The position numbers and the translations under genes were made by a program. 64,000 bases of DNA from Exiguobacterium sp. TNDT2 (GTDB lineage Bacteria > Bacillota > Bacilli > Exiguobacteriales > Exiguobacteriaceae), in assembly GCF_003331145.1 (NCBI RefSeq), contig NZ_QLVE01000001.1, forward strand, positions 62,001-126,000, written 5' to 3'. Of the stretch, positions 45,248 through 53,812 are shown one piece after another. The notes below the pieces were generated by a model. That model did not search any database, was not told where the DNA came from, and worked only from the letters and a program-made list of their open reading frames with translations. Numbering within the stretch: the first letter of the stretch is position 1; every line of letters starts with the position of its first letter.

Positions 45248-45544
45248 TTATTGAGCGGGTTCTGCATTATACGTGTCAATATTCCCATTCAACTCTATTT
45301 ACAGACGCACGCGGAACCCAGCTATCTCGGTTGCGTGATCGGTGTTCTCGAATCCCTCGCCATGGGCATCACCCCGTTCGGCTTCATCGTGTTTGGCCTA
45401 TTAAGCGAATGGATGCCGGTCGCTTCACTCTATACGATTTGCATGATTTGTCTGCTCACCATCACATTGTTCGCGATGTACCGAATCCGTCACGACATAA
45501 TTGTCGAAAAAGCCGCTGTGTCAGCGCAAGCAGAAAGTGCGTGA
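45218..45544 (+). pseudogene. 3' remnant of an MFS transporter
   Basis: The plus-strand frame ending TGA 45544 holds about 108 residues with three membrane segments (TLVFFAGFALLSGFCIIRVN, SLAMGITPFGFIVFGLLSEW, SLYTICMICLLTITLFAM) and a polar tail, the last part of a 12-span facilitator. IIRVNIPIQLYLQT and the Gly-rich ITPFGF are typical of MFS C-halves. No start or first half is present. The hydrophobic part begins where the minus-strand remnant frays, near 45220-45250. The longer open frame up to 45110 is accidental. Confidence 0.7.
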
Positions 45545-45549
45545 ACGCA

Positions 45550-45583
45550 AAAAGACATCGAACGTTTCAGTTCGATGTCTTTT
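45550..45583. terminator. Bidirectional terminator
   Basis: AAAAGACATCGAAC, loop GTTTCA, GTTCGATGTCTTTT, 14 bp. Confidence 0.9.
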
Positions 45584-45863
45584 CTGTTGATGGGAGGACT
45601 CGTTTCTCTAACAAGAACGGTCCGAACGGGATGACCGACGCCATAACGGCGAGCACTAACACTTTGAAGCCCCAGTTGAAACGCCATGCCATATAGACGG
45701 CTGCCGCCACATAGGCGACGAACAAGAAACCGTGGGCCGCGCCGACGATGCTGACGGCGAGCGGCATACCCGCCAAGTACTTGAGCGGCATCGCGATGAG
45801 CAACAGAAGTAAGAAAGACATCCCCTCTGTGTATCCGAGCCATTTGAAATGTGTCGCGTTCAT
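45567..45863 (-). CDS. DUF3817 family membrane protein
   Basis: A 98-residue protein with three membrane spans: YTEGMSFLLLLLIAMPLKYL, VSIVGAAHGFLFVAYVAAAV and LVLAVMASVIPFGPFLLEKR. 'GxxEGxSFLLLLxxAMPLKY' and 'GxxHGxLFxxY' are DUF3817 hallmarks. The function is unknown. ATG 45863 follows AAAGGAGAA. It stands alone, convergent with the MFS remnant. Confidence 0.85.
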   Translation of the reverse strand: MNATHFKWLGYTEGMSFLLLLLIAMPLKYLAGMPLAVSIVGAAHGFLFVAYVAAAVYMAWRFNWGFKVLVLAVMASVIPFGPFLLEKRVLPSTEKTSN

Positions 45864-45945
45864 ATTCGTTCTCCTTTTCAATCGATGCTACGTTCATCGT
45901 AGCCGAAAGAGGTGAGTTTTGTCACAGGAGAACGTCATAAATCCG

Positions 45946-46449
45946 TTACGCTATTTGACGATTTGGTGAACGATGTAACACTTTCGTTTCGACGAACTTG
46001 CGAAGGAACAATCCATCGACGCCAAGTTTACCAGCATTGTAGCCCGCGACGAGGATGAGGACTGAGACGATCAACATCGTCGGGTTCGTGCTGACCGTAC
46101 CTGAGAGCAAGAACGCCATGTTCATGACAAGACCGAAGAAGGCTGCACTGCGTGTGAGGGCACCGAGCAAGAGCCCGAGACCGACGAGAAACTCACCGTA
46201 AGGAATCAACACATCGAACAAAGCCGCGTTCGGGATGGCGAAGTTCTCTAAAAATGCTGCCCACCAACCGGCAACGGCTGGGTGATCACCTGTGGCGAGG
46301 GAAGCTGCGTTTTGAAGATAACCACCCGACTCGAATCCACCTGTGATTTTGCCCCAGCCTGCTGTGAGCCAGTGATAGCCGAGCCAGAGACGAAGGACTG
46401 TCAAAATACCGGTAGCGATGTTGTGGTTCTGCCAAAATTTTATGAACAT
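45946..46449 (-). CDS. DoxX family membrane protein
   Basis: A 167-residue protein with four spans (LTVLRLWLGYHWLTAGWGKI, IPYGEFLVGLGLLLGALTRS, LVMNMAFLLSGTVSTNPTML, and the next). The DoxX/SURF4-like family includes subunits of thiosulfate:quinone reductase and MhqP-type proteins linked to oxidative stress. The exact role is unknown. ATG 46449 follows AAAGGAGG; an earlier frame start has none. Not in an operon. Confidence 0.87.
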   Translation of the reverse strand: MFIKFWQNHNIATGILTVLRLWLGYHWLTAGWGKITGGFESGGYLQNAASLATGDHPAVAGWWAAFLENFAIPNAALFDVLIPYGEFLVGLGLLLGALTRSAAFFGLVMNMAFLLSGTVSTNPTMLIVSVLILVAGYNAGKLGVDGLFLRKFVETKVLHRSPNRQIA

Positions 46450-46606
46450 GATAATTCCTCCTTTGAATGAGTGAATGATGATTGATATGTGATTACATTC
46501 ACAATATACCATCTATGTTCACATTTTCACATAGGTTAGGGCAAGAGTTCACGTTTCGTTCATATGTGCGTCACAGGTCAGTCACTTTTTGGAAATTGGT
46601 CAATTT

Positions 46607-46634
46607 GAAAAGGACGTCCGCGAGGGACGTCCTT
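46607..46634 (-). terminator. Terminator of the stress protein gene
   Basis: Minus-strand AAGGACGTCC-CTCGC-GGACGTCCTTTT. Confidence 0.8.
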
Positions 46635-46641
46635 GTTTGAG

Positions 46642-47055
46642 TTACAAATTCACTTCTTGAGGGGGCTGTCCTTTTTTATTCATCACGCGCATCGACTGCG
46701 GCGCGATTTTCAAGATGACGAGTTTTGGATCGTCCGGACCATCAAACCAACCTTCGAGTTTCTCGTTCCATACTTTTTCTTTCATCGATTCATCATCCGA
46801 TACACTCGTCTCGCCTAAAATCTCGAGATACGTATCCCCGACACCATCGCCGTCATAACCAATCAAAATATGCGTATACGGATTGTTTTTTAATTCATCG
46901 ACTTTATCCGTGTCTTTCGACGTTGCCGTGTAGAGCGTCAAATCATCATGGAAAAACGTCATATAACGGCTGTGCGGCTTGCCTTTATAGACCGTCGCCA
47001 TCGTCCCTACGTTACTATGATCTAAAATCTGTTTGGCCGTTTGCATTGCATCCAT
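46642..47055 (-). CDS. Pyridoxamine 5'-phosphate oxidase family protein (general stress protein 26-like)
   Basis: A 137-residue split-barrel flavin-binding protein: TAKQILDHSNVGTMATVYKG, PHSRYMTFFHDDLTLYTATS and HILIGYDGDGVGDTYLEILG. It resembles GSP26/YdaG of Bacillus, a SigB-induced protein of unknown activity, and is probably not a vitamin B6 enzyme. ATG 47055 follows AAGGAGG. It lies downstream of cspA with its own terminator between. Confidence 0.87.
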   Translation of the reverse strand: MDAMQTAKQILDHSNVGTMATVYKGKPHSRYMTFFHDDLTLYTATSKDTDKVDELKNNPYTHILIGYDGDGVGDTYLEILGETSVSDDESMKEKVWNEKLEGWFDGPDDPKLVILKIAPQSMRVMNKKGQPPQEVNL

Positions 47056-47128
47056 TCCGAAAAACCTCCTTGTGATAGTCACTCGTATATTGATTCCCCT
47101 GGGGCAAGTGATTAAACACGCGGACAAC

Positions 47129-47157
47129 AAAAAACCTGCTCGCCGAAGCGAGCAGGT
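47129..47157 (-). terminator. Terminator of the cold shock gene
   Basis: Minus-strand ACCTGCTCGC-TTCG-GCGAGCAGGT, then T6; UUCG tetraloop. Confidence 0.92.
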
Positions 47158-47183
47158 AATAAAATTCCTTGAGATAAGGAAGA

Positions 47184-47384
47184 TTAGATTTTTTCAACGT
47201 TAGAAGCTTGTGGTCCACGAGCTCCGTCAGTGATTTCGAAAGTTACTGCTTGGCCTTCTTCAAGTGTCTTGAAGCCGTCGCCTTGGATTGCTGAGAAGTG
47301 TACGAATACGTCGTCTCCGCCTTCCATTTCGATGAAGCCGTAACCTTTTTCTGAGTTAAACCATTTTACTTTACCTGTGTTCAT
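47184..47384 (-). CDS. Cold shock protein (CspA/CspB family)
   Basis: A 66-residue OB-fold RNA chaperone that binds single-stranded RNA and DNA and melts structure at low temperature. RNP1 is KGYGFIE (residues 13-19) and RNP2 is VFVHFSAI (26-33), both complete. Start ATG 47384 follows AGGAGGG. The mRNA has a leader of about 155 bases from a good promoter, as in cold-regulated csp genes. It may serve as a general csp; which paralogue is unclear. Confidence 0.97.
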   Translation of the reverse strand: MNTGKVKWFNSEKGYGFIEMEGGDDVFVHFSAIQGDGFKTLEEGQAVTFEITDGARGPQASNVEKI

Positions 47385-47546
47385 AATGAACCCTCCTGAA
47401 ATAAACGCTGTGCGTTCTAGTAGTGCCTTACTAGAAAAAACTGACCAAATAAAAAATCACAAACCTCTAGGATTATCTTAAACGAAAAATAATCCAAAGC
47501 GTTTTGTGAATTATGTTTCCAGCTATTCTTAATTAAGCACATATAG

Positions 47547-47575
47547 AATATACCACGGATAAATGCTTCTGTCTA
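47547..47575 (-). promoter_or_regulatory. SigA promoter of the cold shock gene
   Basis: On the minus strand TAGACA (47575-47570), 17-base spacer, TATATT (47552-47547). The expected transcription start is near 47540, giving the long leader. Confidence 0.7.
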
Positions 47576-47652
47576 CTAAATACTTCGGTTTGCTAAAAAT
47601 ACTTCTAAAACGGGTACATTCAATTGTAGTGAACGCTAGGAGGATGAACCCT

Positions 47653-49251
47653 ATGACCGCACATATCGATCGCTCGAATATCGCCGCCACGATCGCCCGT
47701 CATTCGAACTGGGCGCTCGGTGATCTAATGAAGGAAACACTTAATTGGCATGAGACAACACGACAGGCCCACTATCCCGATCAAGCAAAAACCTATCTCT
47801 CTCACCTGCCGATGACCGAACGCATTATCCCGGTGACAAGTTCGTTGCCGCTCGAGACGTTAGATGGAATCGTCCGTCCGGTGTGGATGCGCCGGCTCGA
47901 TGCCGAGCACTTAAATTTGAGACAAGCGATACGCCACCATGTCGACGTCACCGATTATGGCGCCGTCGGGGATGGTTTGACGGATTGCACGCTTGCTTTC
48001 CGGCTCGCCCTCAGGTCGAACCGCCACGTTCACGTGCCGGCCGGCGTATATCTCGTCCGCGGCATCCGCATCCCGTCGAACTGTGTGCTTGAAGGCGCCG
48101 GCCAGCAGGATACGATGATTAAACTCTCAGACCGGGCCCCGAAACATCGACGGTTGCTTCGAAACGCAACGCCGTTTGCCGGCAATCATCATATCGAAGT
48201 CTCACATTTGACGCTCGATTGGAACGTGGAGCGTCTCGGTGACGTCGACCGGACCTCGAGTGGCGATACCGCTTCGAGCGCATTGACGTTCGCGCACGTC
48301 AAATTCGGTTGGATCCATCACGTCACGGCAAAAAACGCCGGGTTGCACGCATTTGATATCACTGCCCCCCACTATCATTACTTGGGAGACGGATTACGTG
48401 CCAAAAAAGGAAGCCGCTACGTCTGGCTCGATCATTGCGAGGCGACGAATTACGGCGACGATGGCATCACGACCCATCATAGCGATGCCATCTATATCAC
48501 AAACTGCTATTGTCATCATCCACATGGACGCACCCATGCCCATGGATTCTCGAACTCGAACGGGATCGAGATTGATGACGGATCACGCCATGTCACGCTC
48601 GTCAATAATATGAGCGAGGGTTGCTTCGGGGGCGTCGAAGTGAAGGCGCACGGGACGTCTTCAGCCGCCCATGACGTCCACATATTCGGACACTTCTCGT
48701 ATCACGATAATCGCTCGTTCAACTTCCGGCACATCAGCCACCACTTGGCCGATGACCCGCAGTCGAAGACGGCACGTTTCCTGTCGGGCACGAATCTCGT
48801 CTCGATGGAGCCGGTCCGCTCGAAGCTATATAAGAAATCTTCGGCACGCAGCCTCGTCGTATCGGCGTACCAAGACGTATTGATTCATGGATTCACAGCC
48901 ATCGGGAATCCGGAGTATGACTATCGCGGAAACCCGGCGCTTGCCATTCAATACAAATCCCGGAACGTCCGCTTGAAGCGGATTGCGACGAGTGGTTTTA
49001 CTTCGGGCCGGGCCGACATCGAACTGTTCGGCGGGGATAATCGAACCGATGACGTCACGATTGAGGATGTCATTTGCCGTCACTCGGCCCCGGTCGCGTT
49101 GAAAATCGGCGGACAGCTCACGAACGTCATGCTCCGTCGAATTGAAGGCGAACAAAAAAGTGGAGATGTGCTCATCTCCACCAGTAGCCCGATCGAGGCC
49201 CACGGCTTATTCGCTTATGGGTTTTCCGATCGCGTACGCAACGACGCTTGA
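47653..49251 (+). CDS. Right-handed beta-helix protein (pectate lyase superfamily)
   Basis: A 532-residue protein. About 90 N-terminal residues are followed by the Pectate_lyase_3 start (VDVTDYGAVGDGLTDCTLAF near residue 100, PAGVYLVRG near 128) and a long parallel beta-helix (LDHCEATNYGDDGI, NSNGIEIDDGSRHVTL, GGVEVKAHGTSS). The fold is common in polysaccharide lyases, hydrolases and phage tail spikes. No signal peptide or anchor is visible, so it is either cytosolic or exported in a non-standard way. ATG 47653 follows TAGGAGG. The last 37 bases overlap the convergent flavodoxin gene. Confidence 0.8.
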   Translation: MTAHIDRSNIAATIARHSNWALGDLMKETLNWHETTRQAHYPDQAKTYLSHLPMTERIIPVTSSLPLETLDGIVRPVWMRRLDAEHLNLRQAIRHHVDVTDYGAVGDGLTDCTLAFRLALRSNRHVHVPAGVYLVRGIRIPSNCVLEGAGQQDTMIKLSDRAPKHRRLLRNATPFAGNHHIEVSHLTLDWNVERLGDVDRTSSGDTASSALTFAHVKFGWIHHVTAKNAGLHAFDITAPHYHYLGDGLRAKKGSRYVWLDHCEATNYGDDGITTHHSDAIYITNCYCHHPHGRTHAHGFSNSNGIEIDDGSRHVTLVNNMSEGCFGGVEVKAHGTSSAAHDVHIFGHFSYHDNRSFNFRHISHHLADDPQSKTARFLSGTNLVSMEPVRSKLYKKSSARSLVVSAYQDVLIHGFTAIGNPEYDYRGNPALAIQYKSRNVRLKRIATSGFTSGRADIELFGGDNRTDDVTIEDVICRHSAPVALKIGGQLTNVMLRRIEGEQKSGDVLISTSSPIEAHGLFAYGFSDRVRNDA

Positions 49252-49721
49252 GCCGACTCGACGAGTTCATCGAGCATCGCCTCGTCTAAATTGAGTGAAC
49301 TCACCGTCTGTTTCGCCATCATGCGGACGATGGCTTTGTCGAGAAAGCCCATCCGTTCGAAATCATAGCCGTTGCCGACGACTTCGACGAAATAAGCATG
49401 TGCCCGCAACACTTCTCGATAAGCATCCTCGAGTTCTCGTTGCCGTTCGGCCGCAGTCGGCGTACCGGCACATAAATAGAGGCCGAGCGGTCGTTTGAGC
49501 AGTTGGGTTTCATTCATGTGCAGCCAAGCCGTCATCTCATCTTGAATTTTGCCCATCCGAATCGAGCTGCCAACAATCACATGGTCGACCGTCTCCCACT
49601 CGACATCCGGCTGCTCGACTATATTTTGGATGTGAACGTCTCCCGGAAGCCGTTCGGCCAACAAATGAGCAACTTTCTCACTCGTCCCGTAGCGAGTCGA
49701 GTAGGCAATTAACGTATTCAT
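49215..49721 (-). CDS. Flavodoxin-domain protein (HemG-like)
   Basis: A 168-residue flavodoxin-like protein. The FMN phosphate loop is YSTRYGTSEKVAHLLAE at residues 7-23, and VDHVIVGSSIRMGKIQ near 45 and LYLCAGTP near 81 fit the menaquinone-dependent protoporphyrinogen dehydrogenase (HemG) subgroup, which oxidises protoporphyrinogen IX in haem synthesis. No other haem gene is near, so a different flavin role is possible. Start ATG 49721 follows AAAGGGGGAAA. Confidence 0.78.
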   Translation of the reverse strand: MNTLIAYSTRYGTSEKVAHLLAERLPGDVHIQNIVEQPDVEWETVDHVIVGSSIRMGKIQDEMTAWLHMNETQLLKRPLGLYLCAGTPTAAERQRELEDAYREVLRAHAYFVEVVGNGYDFERMGFLDKAIVRMMAKQTVSSLNLDEAMLDELVESAQASLRTRSENP

Positions 49722-49793
49722 CGCGTTTCCCCCTTTCGGTCAGACTCTACTATCTCTATTCCCGAAAGCTTCTATGATTACTAGCGACACAAC

Positions 49794-49822
49794 AAAAACT
49801 CGCCACGGAGGCGAGTTTTTTT
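49794..49822 (-). terminator. Terminator of the glucosidase gene
   Basis: Minus-strand AACTCGCC-TCCGT-GGCGAGTTTTT, in the short gap after the gene. Confidence 0.85.
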
Positions 49823-49825
49823 TCG

Positions 49826-51475
49826 TCACACTTTATACACTTGCGCTTCATACGGACGAAGCGTGAACGGTTCGATCGGTTCCATGTTCCCGATGACACG
49901 TTCTGTCACGTCATACGGGAGTTCGCGTGTCACCGTCTCATCCGAGAAGTTGCAGAGCACGAGCCACGTCTCCCCTTCGAACGTTCGAGTGAAGGCGTAT
50001 ACCGCTTCATCGTCTGGGAGTAACAGTTCATACTTCCCGTAAACGACGATCGGATTTTGTTTCCGGAGCTGAATCAACTGGCGATAGTAATGGAAGAGCG
50101 AGTCCGGATCACGTCGGGCCGCTTCCGCGTTCACGGTCACATAGTTCGGGTTGACCCCAATCCACGGCGTGCCTAACGTGAATCCGCCTTGTGCTTCAGC
50201 TGACCACTGCACCGGTGTCCGTGAGTTGTCGCGTCCGCGTGCGTGAATGCCACGAAACATCTCATCATGCGTCAACAGTCCATTCGTCGTGTAATCCCGA
50301 TACGCGTTGAGCGTCTCGATATCGCGGTACTCATCGATCGAGTCGAACGCCACGTTCGTCATCCCGAACTCTTCACCTTGATAGATGTAAGGCGTCCCTT
50401 TCAACATGTGCAGGAGCGTCGCCAGCATCTTGCCAGAGGCGACACGATACTCGTCCGAATCGTTCCCGAACCGGGAGATGGCGCGCGGTTGATCGTGGTT
50501 GCTCCAGTAGAGACTGTTCCAGCCATCTTCTTCAAGCCCTTCTTGCCAACGTGAGAAGATCGTCTTCAAGTCCGTCAACTTCCAGTCCGTCGGGTTCCAT
50601 TTGCCGAAACTGCCGTTGCCGACGTCGACGTGCTCGAAATGGAACACCATGTTCAACTCGTTACGGTCTTCTCCCGTATAAAGCTTCGCCTCGTCGACGC
50701 TGACGCCCGGCATCTCACCGACCGTGATCGTATCGTATTTCGACAGGACCTCACGATTCATCTCCTGCATGAACTCATGGATGCGCGGCCCATTGAAGAA
50801 GAACGGTGTGCCGTCCCCATAACCCGTCCCGCGCGTCTCGCCGTCTGGGTAGCTCGGATCTTTCGAGATCATGTTGATGACGTCCATCCGGAAACCGTCG
50901 ACCCCTTTATCGAGCCAGTACGTCATCAAGTCGTACACTTCACGACGAAGTGTCTCTGACTCCCAGTTCAAGTCGGGTTGCTTTTTGCTGAACAGATGCA
51001 AGTAGTATTCGTCCGTCGCCTCATCGTATTGCCACGCACTCCCTCCGAAGAAAGCGCCCCAGTTCGTCGGCGGCTGACCGTTCTCGCCCTTTTTCCAAAT
51101 GTAGTAGTCCCGGTACGGGCTGTCTTTTGAAGAGCGCGACTCCATGAACCATTGGTGCTCGTCCGACGAGTGGTTGACGACGAGGTCCATCATGATTTTG
51201 ATGCCGTGACGATGCGCTTCTTCGAGCATCGCATCGAAATCATCCATCGTCCCGAACTCATCCATGATGGCCCGGTAATCACGGATATCGTAGCCGTTGT
51301 CGTCGTTCGGTGAATCGTACACCGGCGATAGCCAGATGACATCGATTCCGAGTTCCGCCAAATAAGACATTTTCTCGGTGATTCCCGGGATGTCCCCAAT
51401 CCCGTCACCGTTCGAGTCATTAAAGCTGCGCGGGTAAATTTGATAGACGACTGCTTCTTTCCACCATTGTTTCAT
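49826..51475 (-). CDS. malL: Oligo-1,6-glucosidase (GH13 family)
   Basis: A 549-residue cytosolic alpha-glucosidase. An (alpha/beta)8 barrel with the four GH13 regions: DLVVNHSSDEH (about 97-107), GFRMDVIN with nucleophile Asp198, TVGEMPG with acid/base Glu254, and SNHDQPR with the third Asp. Val199 after the nucleophile is the residue associated with alpha-1,6 (isomaltose) preference over maltose. A C-terminal beta domain covers about 470-549. No signal peptide, so it acts on imported oligosaccharides. Start ATG 51475 follows AGGAGGATG. Divergent from an AraC regulator. Confidence 0.92.
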   Translation of the reverse strand: MKQWWKEAVVYQIYPRSFNDSNGDGIGDIPGITEKMSYLAELGIDVIWLSPVYDSPNDDNGYDIRDYRAIMDEFGTMDDFDAMLEEAHRHGIKIMMDLVVNHSSDEHQWFMESRSSKDSPYRDYYIWKKGENGQPPTNWGAFFGGSAWQYDEATDEYYLHLFSKKQPDLNWESETLRREVYDLMTYWLDKGVDGFRMDVINMISKDPSYPDGETRGTGYGDGTPFFFNGPRIHEFMQEMNREVLSKYDTITVGEMPGVSVDEAKLYTGEDRNELNMVFHFEHVDVGNGSFGKWNPTDWKLTDLKTIFSRWQEGLEEDGWNSLYWSNHDQPRAISRFGNDSDEYRVASGKMLATLLHMLKGTPYIYQGEEFGMTNVAFDSIDEYRDIETLNAYRDYTTNGLLTHDEMFRGIHARGRDNSRTPVQWSAEAQGGFTLGTPWIGVNPNYVTVNAEAARRDPDSLFHYYRQLIQLRKQNPIVVYGKYELLLPDDEAVYAFTRTFEGETWLVLCNFSDETVTRELPYDVTERVIGNMEPIEPFTLRPYEAQVYKV

Positions 51476-51540
51476 GTTTCATCCTCCTCATACGTTCTGT
51501 CGATATCATCGTACCCGCTCGTCACCTTGATTTCTATCCA

Positions 51541-51549
51541 TGATATGAT
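51541..51549 (+). promoter_or_regulatory. Extended -10 promoter of the AraC regulator
   Basis: TGATATGAT, an extended -10 (TGnTATGAT), with no good -35. The transcription start would be near 51556, 34 bases before the ATG. Confidence 0.5.
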
Positions 51550-51589
51550 GAGGATATGCACGATTTTGCTATTAAGAAAGGATGATTCG

Positions 51590-52369
51590 ATGGAAATTGG
51601 CTTTTGCGGCTATTCGTATCATACAACAACCTATACTTTTCCCTTTCCCAATCGATTGGAGACGTATTTGATTCGCTTGCAGACAGAAGGCACGGCGCGC
51701 ATCGTCGTCAATGGGAAGACGTATACGGCACGGCCAGGCGATTTATTGCTCGTCAAACCCGGAGAGGAGTACGAACTGCATGTCGACACCCCGGCAAGCG
51801 GGGACTATCATCTCTTCTGTGATGGTCCGACACTCGATGCCTGGTGGGCGGCGATCGACCGTTCCCGCATCACTTCTATCTCAATCGACCCTCGCCTGCT
51901 GTCACTCTGGCAACATATCACCGAAGAGGCGCGCCGACCGACGACCGAACAGAGTCCGGATTTGATTGAGACATTGATTGAAGCCTTGCTTCTCATGCTC
52001 GACCGTTCCGTCCAAGAAGTGCAAGCAAACGTGCGGCCACCTGTCGTGTCACGCATGATGCGTTATATAGAAGGAAACGTCACAAGCGACTTCAAAGTAT
52101 CGGACGTCGCCGACGCGGTCGGGCTCAGCGTGTCGCGGACCGTTCACTTGTTCAAAGAAGTGACCGGCATGACGATTGTCGCCTATGCCCAATCGATTCG
52201 ACTCCAGCTCGCAGAAGAACAGATGCAGTATACCCAACACTCGCTCGAACGGATCGCCGAGCTGTCCGGATTCCGCTCCTATCCATATTTCCATCGCATC
52301 TTCAAACGAAAATATGGCGTCGCACCAGGGGTTTATCGCACACTTCAACAAAAAAACGAAAAAAAATAA
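51590..52369 (+). CDS. AraC family transcriptional regulator
   Basis: A 259-residue regulator. The N-terminal cupin-like sensor domain (about 1-140; RPGDLLLVKPGEEYELHV) binds an effector, probably a sugar. The C-terminal HTH_18 domain (about 160-255) has VSDVADAVGLSVSRTVHLFK and RIAELSGFRSYPYFHRIFKR, then the conserved PGVYR end. ATG 51590 follows AGAAAGGATG. It lies divergent from malL, so likely activates it and perhaps itself. Confidence 0.88.
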   Translation: MEIGFCGYSYHTTTYTFPFPNRLETYLIRLQTEGTARIVVNGKTYTARPGDLLLVKPGEEYELHVDTPASGDYHLFCDGPTLDAWWAAIDRSRITSISIDPRLLSLWQHITEEARRPTTEQSPDLIETLIEALLLMLDRSVQEVQANVRPPVVSRMMRYIEGNVTSDFKVSDVADAVGLSVSRTVHLFKEVTGMTIVAYAQSIRLQLAEEQMQYTQHSLERIAELSGFRSYPYFHRIFKRKYGVAPGVYRTLQQKNEKK

Positions 52370-52451
52370 AAAAAGAGTGATCCATTTTTTGAACCGCTCC
52401 GTTAGATGGGTGTAAACAACGACAACCACTCAAAAAAAGGAGCGATTACCC

Positions 52452-53792
52452 ATGAAGAAGAAAACAATGAACAAGATTGTAGCACCGGCACTCGCACTCG
52501 GCTTACTCGTACCATTGAATGCACAGGCAGCGGATCACGCGCCGACAGCTAGCACACCAGCAGGTGACTTACGAGCCACGCTCGACCAACTACTGTCTGA
52601 GCATTATGTCTTAGCCGTCACATCGATGATGAAAGCTTACGACGAAGCACCTGACGCCGAAGCCGCGATGAAGGCCCTCGATCAAAACGCACTCGACATG
52701 ACACCGGCCATCGCTTCAATTTACGGAGATGAAGGCGCAGCCCAGTTCGAAGATATCTTCGCTGGTCACAACGACTACTCAGCTGACTTCGTTGAAGCGG
52801 CTAAATCAGAAGACAAAGAGCTTCGCGCTGACGCGGAAGCTGAGGTTGACGAATTCGTCGAAGAGTTCTCAACATTCCTTAACGCAGCCACAGAAGGTAA
52901 CTTACCAAAAGACGCTGCCGCTGACGTGCTTGAGCTTCACGAAGACCAAGTTCTCTCAGTATTCGACAACTACGTCGCAGGTGACTACGAGTCGGCATAC
53001 ATGACGTACCGCGAAGGGTACAAGCTTATGTTCGACATCAGTAAAGCCCTCTCAGGCGCAATCGTCACACAGATGCCTGACAAGTTTGAAACTGCTGCTG
53101 ACACACCGGCCGTCGAGCTTCGTTCAACATTGAACAGCCTTGCTGGGGAACACTTCGCCCTCGCAGCAATCGGCATGCAAAAAGGCTACGATCAAGCAGA
53201 AGACTTCGACTACGTGAGCTGGGCTGAAGATCAGAACACACTTGATTTCAAAGCAGCCATCGGTTCAGTCTACGGTGATGAAGGTGCGGCCCAATTCGAA
53301 AAAGTATGGAATGGGAACCACATCACAGCCCAAGGTGACATCGTTGCCGCTACACTCGAAGGCGATGAAGCTAAAATTGAAGAAGCACGCATGAAGCTCG
53401 ACCAGTTCGCTGTCGATTTCAGCACATTCCTCGATGCAGCGACAGAAGGTAACTTGCCACAAGCAGCTGGCCAAGAAGCCATCAAACAACATGAAGCCCT
53501 TGTGCTTCAAACGTTCGATCAGTATGTAGCTGGTGATGCGGATGCCGCTTGGATGTCATTCCGTGAAGGATACGCGTTCATGTTCGGTGTTGGCGAAACA
53601 CTCGGTAACGCAATCGTGACACAAATGCCTGACAAGTTCGCTGAAACAACAATGCCTGAAGAGATGCCTGAAACAGGTCTCGGTGGTGCACAAGAACAAT
53701 CAATGAACACGCTCTACGCTGGTCTTGCTGTACTTGGCGGAATCTTACTCGCCTTCGTAACGCTTCGCAACCGTAAAGAATCTGTTCAATAA
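52452..53792 (+). CDS. Secreted tandem-repeat protein with sortase anchor (MPETG)
   Basis: A 446-residue surface protein. Signal peptide about 1-27 (KKKTMNKIVAPALALGLLVP, cleavage near AQA-AD). Two tandem domains of about 174 residues (39-212 and 223-396) share YGDEGAAQFE, LxAATEGNLP and AIVTQMPDKF. Each carries three similarly placed histidines (51/106/163 and 234/290/347), as expected for a metal-binding helical bundle, though that is inferred. The C-terminus is a cell-wall sorting signal: MPETG (405-409), a hydrophobic span (about 420-437) and RNRK. The family is not recognised. A sortase gene follows by 20 bases. Confidence 0.85.
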   Translation: MKKKTMNKIVAPALALGLLVPLNAQAADHAPTASTPAGDLRATLDQLLSEHYVLAVTSMMKAYDEAPDAEAAMKALDQNALDMTPAIASIYGDEGAAQFEDIFAGHNDYSADFVEAAKSEDKELRADAEAEVDEFVEEFSTFLNAATEGNLPKDAAADVLELHEDQVLSVFDNYVAGDYESAYMTYREGYKLMFDISKALSGAIVTQMPDKFETAADTPAVELRSTLNSLAGEHFALAAIGMQKGYDQAEDFDYVSWAEDQNTLDFKAAIGSVYGDEGAAQFEKVWNGNHITAQGDIVAATLEGDEAKIEEARMKLDQFAVDFSTFLDAATEGNLPQAAGQEAIKQHEALVLQTFDQYVAGDADAAWMSFREGYAFMFGVGETLGNAIVTQMPDKFAETTMPEEMPETGLGGAQEQSMNTLYAGLAVLGGILLAFVTLRNRKESVQ

Positions 53793-53812
53793 TTCAATAA
53801 GGAGGGAGCCCC

